From: Mucilaginibacter sp. PAMC 26640
GTDB taxonomy: Bacteria; Bacteroidota; Bacteroidia; Sphingobacteriales; Sphingobacteriaceae
Reading direction: 5' to 3'
Assembly (NCBI GenBank): GCA_001596135.1
Contig: CP014773.1
Coordinates: 5,394,001-5,458,000, forward strand
Length of the DNA stretch: 64,000 nt
The translations under genes and the position numbers were made by a program. Under the pieces are notes generated by a model. It was not told where the DNA came from and searched no databases. It saw only the letters and a program-made list of their open reading frames with translations. Shown piece by piece: positions 61,735 through 64,000 of this stretch. Numbering within the stretch: the stretch's first letter is position 1; each line of letters begins with the position of its first letter.

Positions 61735-61913
61735 GATTTTAACGTTTGTTAATCAAAGCTAACTGTTTTTTACTATGGGTACAAATTTGGGTACACTTAT
61801 TTTTAACTTATCTTGATTTTGTTTTATCTTGCTTTCTTATTATACAAGCATCCATAAGTAAAACGCATTTCTTTTAAACGCTTTTAATCGGATGTTACAG
61901 TTAGGTTCGAGTA

Positions 61914-61927
61914 CAGCTGATACCACA
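61914..61927. other. att copy 3 (right end of element B)
   Basis: CAGCTGATACCACA with AGGTTCGAGTA before it, which also resembles the tRNA-Phe T-loop (GGTTCGATCC). Not a functional tRNA. It is followed by the same A-run and AGCCTCTTAGA as copy 2. Confidence 0.85.
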
Positions 61928-61932
61928 AAAAA

Positions 61933-61964
61933 AGCCTCTTAGAGAAATCTGAGAGGCTTTTTTT
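61933..61964 (+). terminator. Terminator after att copy 3
   Basis: AGCCTCTTAG and CTGAGAGGCT form a 10-bp stem with one wobble and a 6-base loop, followed by TTTTTTT. A clear copy of the tRNA-Phe terminator. Confidence 0.85.
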
Positions 61965-61970
61965 ATGCCC

Positions 61971-62441
61971 TAAGTTGCCCATAGAATTTTCAAATACAGA
62001 TTTTCTTTAATTTATTGTTTATAGTTCGGCAAACCGATATTCGTTTCTACCCTATTCAAATCTATCAATTCTGAGGAAATAAGATTCTTAAGCGCAGTTT
62101 TGGCGCGGTTTCCATCGGTCGTTGCTACTGATTTGTTATTGACTAAAAGGTATATTGCCATACAGTTGCAGGATCTGACTAAATGAAGGGACGAATGGCA
62201 TAAAGGTAGGGTAATATATTGGAGCGCTACAGCGCGAATTAGGTACCTGCTATTCGAGCCTGACAAACATAATGTCAAAATTTACTACTGCACCGTGCAT
62301 AATGCCGCAGATGCTCAGCCGTATTGCTACAGCTAATTTAAATTGAAGATCGAACTCTTACCGGATCAGCATGAACTTTCAGCGAAATCCGCAGTGTAAT
62401 TCTTTTCGAAATTGATTCTAGCTCTATAGATGGATTTATGA
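61971..62441 (-). pseudogene. Diverged copy of the post-tRNA segment, decayed
   Basis: Corresponds block by block to 34341-34690: ATACAGATTTT, CTACCCTATTCAAATC, TTTTGGCGCGGTTT, GCCATACAGTTGCAGG and GAATGGCATAAA. A minus-strand frame (62278-62012) ends NRAKTALKNLISSELIDLNR then VETNIGLPNYKQ. I treat it as the remnant of a mobility gene rather than a working one. Bases 62280-62441 hold nothing of note. Confidence 0.4.
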
Positions 62442-63479
62442 CTATCCAACAAACATTAATCCTATGTTTTTTTGCGCTGTACTGCTGCTTATTTTGGGTA
62501 AAACTCTGTTCACTATAGCAAATTGCATAAAGGAACACATTACCGATGCTGCATAAACAAAAACATAACTGGCGGGCAAATTAGAAAAGTGACTGGTAAT
62601 ATGGCTTTTTATAAAAATTATATGATAAAAATAGATCCATACTGTATTCGACGAAACAAAAGTGACAAAGTTTTTAAGCCAAAATCTTTTGTAAATGAAC
62701 TTGATGATTGTAGGGCTCGCAGCATAACAGAGTAGACAAAGTACTAAACTGTAACTTAAATAGTATGCACGAGGTGGAAACTTAAACTGCTGCGTTGGGG
62801 GAATAGTATTTAAATTGATTAAAAAATATATGGCAAATCCAAAAACTGATGTTATACATATAGATAGTAAGAATAAGAACTGGCCGCCGGTAAATGATGA
62901 TAATCTGGTGCCCAAACTAAAAACCAAAATATAAAAGATACCAAATAGAATTACTGCCTCAAAATAAATATATGCCTTATCCCCAAGTAAATCTTTCCAA
63001 TTGTATTGAAAAAGCATTTCGTAGGCAAATAAACTGCTGACTAATATGAGTAAAAAATGATTGTTACTAGGTATCAAAGCATTGAAGCGTTCAATCAGCG
63101 GTGCAAATAAAGCGGTGATTAAAAACACTCTAAAAATCCAAACATAGCCTATGCCGGAAATAAAAGTATAGCTGTGAAAAACCTTTCCAAAAGTTAAGTG
63201 ATCAAAAGGATTTGCCATCAACATATTGAATATAAAATATATTGTTAAAAATGTCCATGCAGGATACACAAGCCTTTTAATGCGCTTATTAACATAGTCT
63301 TTGTAACTATAAATTGAGGGATAGATTGAATAGGTTAGGCCAGAGACCAGTACCATAAGTGGAACATCAAAATTACGGAGTTGAAATAACCAAGCAGGCG
63401 GGGATAAGTGAGCAAGAATTATAAGAGATAATCCTAAAAACCTTAAAAAATCAACGGTTCCATTACGTGAAATTAACAT
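62442..63479 (-). CDS. Acyltransferase family 3 membrane protein
   Basis: A 345-residue integral membrane protein with about ten hydrophobic segments. SRNGTVDFLRFLGLSLIILAHL near the start is the family signature (the His may be catalytic), followed by NFDVPLMVLVSGLTYS. Such proteins acylate sugars or lipids at the membrane, for example O-antigen or exopolysaccharide. The ATG at 63479 is favoured over 63596, which would prefix 39 unusual residues. Confidence 0.87.
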   Translation of the reverse strand: MLISRNGTVDFLRFLGLSLIILAHLSPPAWLFQLRNFDVPLMVLVSGLTYSIYPSIYSYKDYVNKRIKRLVYPAWTFLTIYFIFNMLMANPFDHLTFGKVFHSYTFISGIGYVWIFRVFLITALFAPLIERFNALIPSNNHFLLILVSSLFAYEMLFQYNWKDLLGDKAYIYFEAVILFGIFYILVFSLGTRLSSFTGGQFLFLLSICITSVFGFAIYFLINLNTIPPTQQFKFPPRAYYLSYSLVLCLLCYAASPTIIKFIYKRFWLKNFVTFVSSNTVWIYFYHIIFIKSHITSHFSNLPASYVFVYAASVMCSFMQFAIVNRVLPKISSSTAQKNIGLMFVG

Positions 63480-63829
63480 TGTGATATGCGATAGTTCATT
63501 CAAAGCTATCCAATAAAGAAGTTTATTTAATCTATCAGAAAAAATGTTGAACGAATCGTGTGATGGTTGGGGCAATTTCTCACAATTAGACCACAATTTC
63601 TGATTGCTGAAGCCTATTCAGAAAAGCCAAGGCAGGCGAATTACTTCTTAGCTCGTAAAAGCAATATCGAGTGCTCGTTGATGTCATTTGAAATTAAACA
63701 GTTAGATAAATAGTATAGTCAAAGCCTTTCATATACATTGATTTTCAAGCCTTTGTCGCTAAATTGCTGCTTAAGCAAGACAGAAGCTCAAATCACCGGC
63801 GATGATTCTTCAGGTAGAAAAATGAGCTT
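63480..63829. other. Gap between acyltransferase and right-hand gene
   Basis: 350 bases. An extension of the acyltransferase frame to 63596 is open but unlikely to be translated. Otherwise no feature is seen before the terminator. Confidence 0.35.
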
Positions 63830-63864
63830 AATAAAATAAAGAGCCTAACGGGTTTGTTAGGCTC
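63830..63864 (-). terminator. Rho-independent terminator for the right-edge gene
   Basis: GAGCCTAAC and GTTAGGCTC form a perfect 9-bp stem with a 6-base loop; on the minus strand TTTATTTTATT follows. It ends the transcript of the gene that enters from the right edge. Confidence 0.75.
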
Positions 63865-63942
63865 TAAGTCGGTTATTTAAGTAATTTAAATTCGGCGGCT
63901 CCGCAAGGATTTGATTAAAACCCAATTGCTACAGTATGAATG

Positions 63943-64000
63943 TTATTGAGGCACCGGAATTCTTCTGACCGTATTATCCCCGCTGGTGTAGTAAAGATAC
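63943..64000 (-). CDS. C-terminal end of a gene running off the window
   Basis: Eighteen codons and a stop: YLYYTSGDNTVRRIPVPQ. The pattern is like the last blade of a beta-propeller protein, for instance a PQQ-type sugar dehydrogenase or NHL protein. A terminator lies 80 bases downstream. Too short for a firm name. Confidence 0.55.
   Translation of the reverse strand, partial: YLYYTSGDNTVRRIPVPQ

Larger units (their letters stand above)
53938..61927. mobile_element. Element B: integrative element of about 8 kb
   Basis: Bounded by att copies at 53938 and 61914, with its integrase at the right end. Minus-strand gene order from the right: integrase, 280-residue protein, HTH, 98-residue protein, gap, 324-residue-class protein, gap, DUF3800 protein; then a secreted protein on the plus strand. 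No relaxase or conjugation gene is seen, so it would need help to transfer. Confidence 0.78.

Overview
The window looks like the chromosome of a Bacteroidota species of the Sphingobacteriaceae, most like Mucilaginibacter or Pedobacter. This rests on the gene families (DUF5916, DUF5996, DUF2750, eukaryote-type NADP isocitrate dehydrogenase), TAnnTTTG promoter boxes, weak Shine-Dalgarno sites, and lipoproteins with signal peptides. Species is inference; no rRNA is present.

Layout. 1-1205: a small AT-rich operon ending in an XRE-type regulator, next to the 3' end of tRNA-Gln. 1.3-34.2 kb: ordinary core genome on both strands. It holds outer-membrane and secreted proteins, tRNA-Cys, a 1-Cys peroxiredoxin behind a SAM-I riboswitch, a glycoside hydrolase, a sensor kinase/response regulator pair, manA, icd, dnaX, a membrane/hydrolase/outer-membrane three-gene cluster, the rpsF-rpsR-rplI operon, mtgA, an M28 peptidase, an ArsR/Old Yellow Enzyme operon and a heterodisulfide-reductase-like Fe-S operon.

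34.2-61.9 kb: an AT-rich island in the 3' end of tRNA-Phe. Three direct copies of the tRNA 3' end (34289, 53938, 61914) split it into element A (about 19.7 kb) and element B (about 8.0 kb). Element A is a graveyard of polymorphic-toxin material: four related repeats of up to about 280 bp, three carrying decayed RHS-core fragments, separated by small immunity-like genes (DUF5958, an NTF2-like chimera, OB-fold and lipoprotein genes). It also has a truncated N6-methylase, an IS21-family insertion and a broken bacteriophytochrome operon. Element B has a tyrosine integrase translationally coupled to a 280-residue protein, an excisionase-like HTH, two proteins I do not recognise, a DUF3800 protein and a secreted protein. 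From 61.9 kb on there is a diverged copy of the sequence that follows the tRNA on the left, then an acyltransferase-3 gene and the end of a gene entering from the right.

Main points for follow-up: the tandem tRNA-Phe island, the RHS-core repeat cassettes, the SAM-I riboswitch in front of a peroxiredoxin, an uncharacterised structured RNA candidate upstream of dnaX, a five-site operator-like cluster upstream of the M28 peptidase gene, a palindromic operator at an ArsR/OYE promoter, and the IS21-truncated bacteriophytochrome operon.
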